Below are positions 62,831 to 64,000 of a stretch of DNA of 64,000 bases, one piece after another. The stretch lies in contig JAZAYU010000182.1 in NCBI GenBank assembly GCA_038501625.1, positions 1-64,000 of the forward strand, in the 5' to 3' direction. The DNA is from Corbicula japonica. Taxonomy: Eukaryota; Mollusca; Bivalvia; Venerida; Cyrenidae. The notes below the pieces were generated by a model. It was not told where the DNA came from. It ran no database searches and worked only from the letters and a program-made list of their open reading frames with translations. The translations under genes were made by a program, and so were the position numbers. The number at the start of each line of letters is the position of its first letter. The stretch's first letter is position 1.

Positions 62831-63180
62831 GACCAGTTTCTTGCAACCTGGTAATAAAAATATATTGGCCAAGCTGCAACATTTGATATATTCAGGGGCA
62901 GATCCAGACAGGGTTCAGTAGTGTTGCTTGAACACAATATCGGGGCAGCAATATTTAATTTTCATGAGGATTTTGGACAGACAAATAGAATTTATCATGT
63001 AAATACACTAAGACTGTCCCAAACAAAACTCCTTAACATACTAATAAAGATCCAGACTGACTCCCAGTAAAGTTTGACAGCAGAGGTCATTCACCATATG
63101 TTGGCCCGTAAATTTAAAGAACACGGCATCTGTAGTGAGTCCATGTTAGTGAACTCAAAGAATTGTTGTAACTGATGTTA

Positions 63181-63778
63181 AGCCGGTATTCCACAGTTCC
63201 ATGATGCGTGATCCGTGTCAGTGTTATCGATTTTTTGCTAACCAAAGATATCATTGGATATATTCATATGTCTGTGTCCATTCCGCATCCATGATGTTTC
63301 GCTCAAAAAGTGAATTTTCAAGTACACGGACAGATCCCAGATGCACCTCATAGAGGAAACATGCCTCGCTCAAAGGCTGGGAACAAGTTTATTGCCTATA
63401 ATGTTCTCTATTTAATCTAAAGTAAGTAGGGAACTCCTCCACAGATAATTTCAGCATTTTTATGAAATGGTCGAACGCTGCATGTTGTCCCCACTGCCTA
63501 TACAGTTTTCATATTCATCATAAACTATATGGTCAAGCTGTTTCATTTGTTATCTATATTTTTACTGGAAAGCATACCTCTTAATATTAGTCAGTAACTA
63601 ATGCATCAATTTCTTTAGACAGATACAATTTATGAAGCTCAAACAACTGAAAAGAGCATTTACTTAAGTTTTCACGCATGCAGTATGACAGAAGTATGAA
63701 AAAGTTCTTCATGGAAAAAGAATTAGTGGATGCAGTCACGGACACGCACCACGTTAACGGAACTATGGAATGCTGGCC
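63181..63778. mobile_element. TTA-flanked inverted-repeat element (PIF/Harbinger-like)
   Basis: Left end AGCCGGTATTCCACAGTTCC, right end mirror of GGCCAGCATTCCATAGTTCC; TTA on both sides. Subterminal CATGATGCGTGATCCGTGTC is partly mirrored. 598 bp with no transposase. Confidence 0.72.
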
Positions 63779-64000
63779 TTAGTCTGTGCTGTGAACATCA
63801 GAATTATTCAGACTTTTCATGTAGTTAGTTTTACATAGTTTTATTGTGCTGACAACACGTTCCAAAGATACATAATAAAAGTTTTAAGTTTAAATAGAGG
63901 ATACATATCTTTGATATTGCATCTTAAATGATTTTTATTTATTTTCACTTAAAAAGCCATGTTAAAAAATTCCCTGATTGTACATTCTAATTGTCACTCG

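Overview
The window is animal nuclear DNA, AT-rich and intron-rich. It holds three protein genes that can be read from spliced open frames, embedded in many transposon-derived repeats. The repeat types (TTAA-flanked palindromic elements, tandem modules with TGACCTTGACCTTG, a tail ending in GGTGAGCTAA, modules ending in GACGGACGGAC) and the protein sequences suggest a lophotrochozoan, most likely a bivalve mollusc. The species is inference; nothing in the window names it.

Layout. (1) 350-14442, minus strand: 11 coding exons of a leucine-rich-repeat protein of the LRRC74 family with a C-terminal pair of EF hands. Its 3' end runs off the left edge of the window. (2) 5781-7530, plus strand: a complete two-exon gene for a secreted protein with two fasciclin (FAS1) domains, nested antisense inside intron 6 of the LRRC74-like gene. 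(3) 14.5-18.5 kb: no gene seen; TTAA elements, a tRNA-derived SINE-like copy and unannotated AT-rich DNA. (4) 19020-60092, minus strand: a complete pericentriolar material 1 (PCM1) gene. Thirty-seven coding exons join with matching phases into a 2112-residue frame from an ATG preceded by an in-frame stop to a terminal TAA. (5) 60.1-64 kb: upstream of PCM1, repeats only (a TGACCTTGACC array and a TTA-flanked inverted-repeat element).

The two minus-strand genes lie head to tail and do not obviously share regulation. PCM1 is the scaffold of centriolar satellites. The LRRC74-like protein is a probable cytosolic LRR/calcium-binding protein, and the FAS1 protein is probably extracellular. There is no evidence that the three work together.

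The most notable material is non-coding. At least 27 copies or fragments of a palindromic TTAA-flanked element lie between 13.8 and 59.9 kb and none outside that range. There is a 725-bp near-perfect hairpin inside a PCM1 intron, several unrelated foldback families, a repeat bearing a perfect RFX X-box inside PCM1, and arrays of nuclear-receptor-like half-sites. I found no prokaryotic-type system, CRISPR array, operon or new multi-gene system. Exon boundaries were set by hand from GT-AG consensus, frame and phase, and from homology recalled from memory. No alignment or database search was run.
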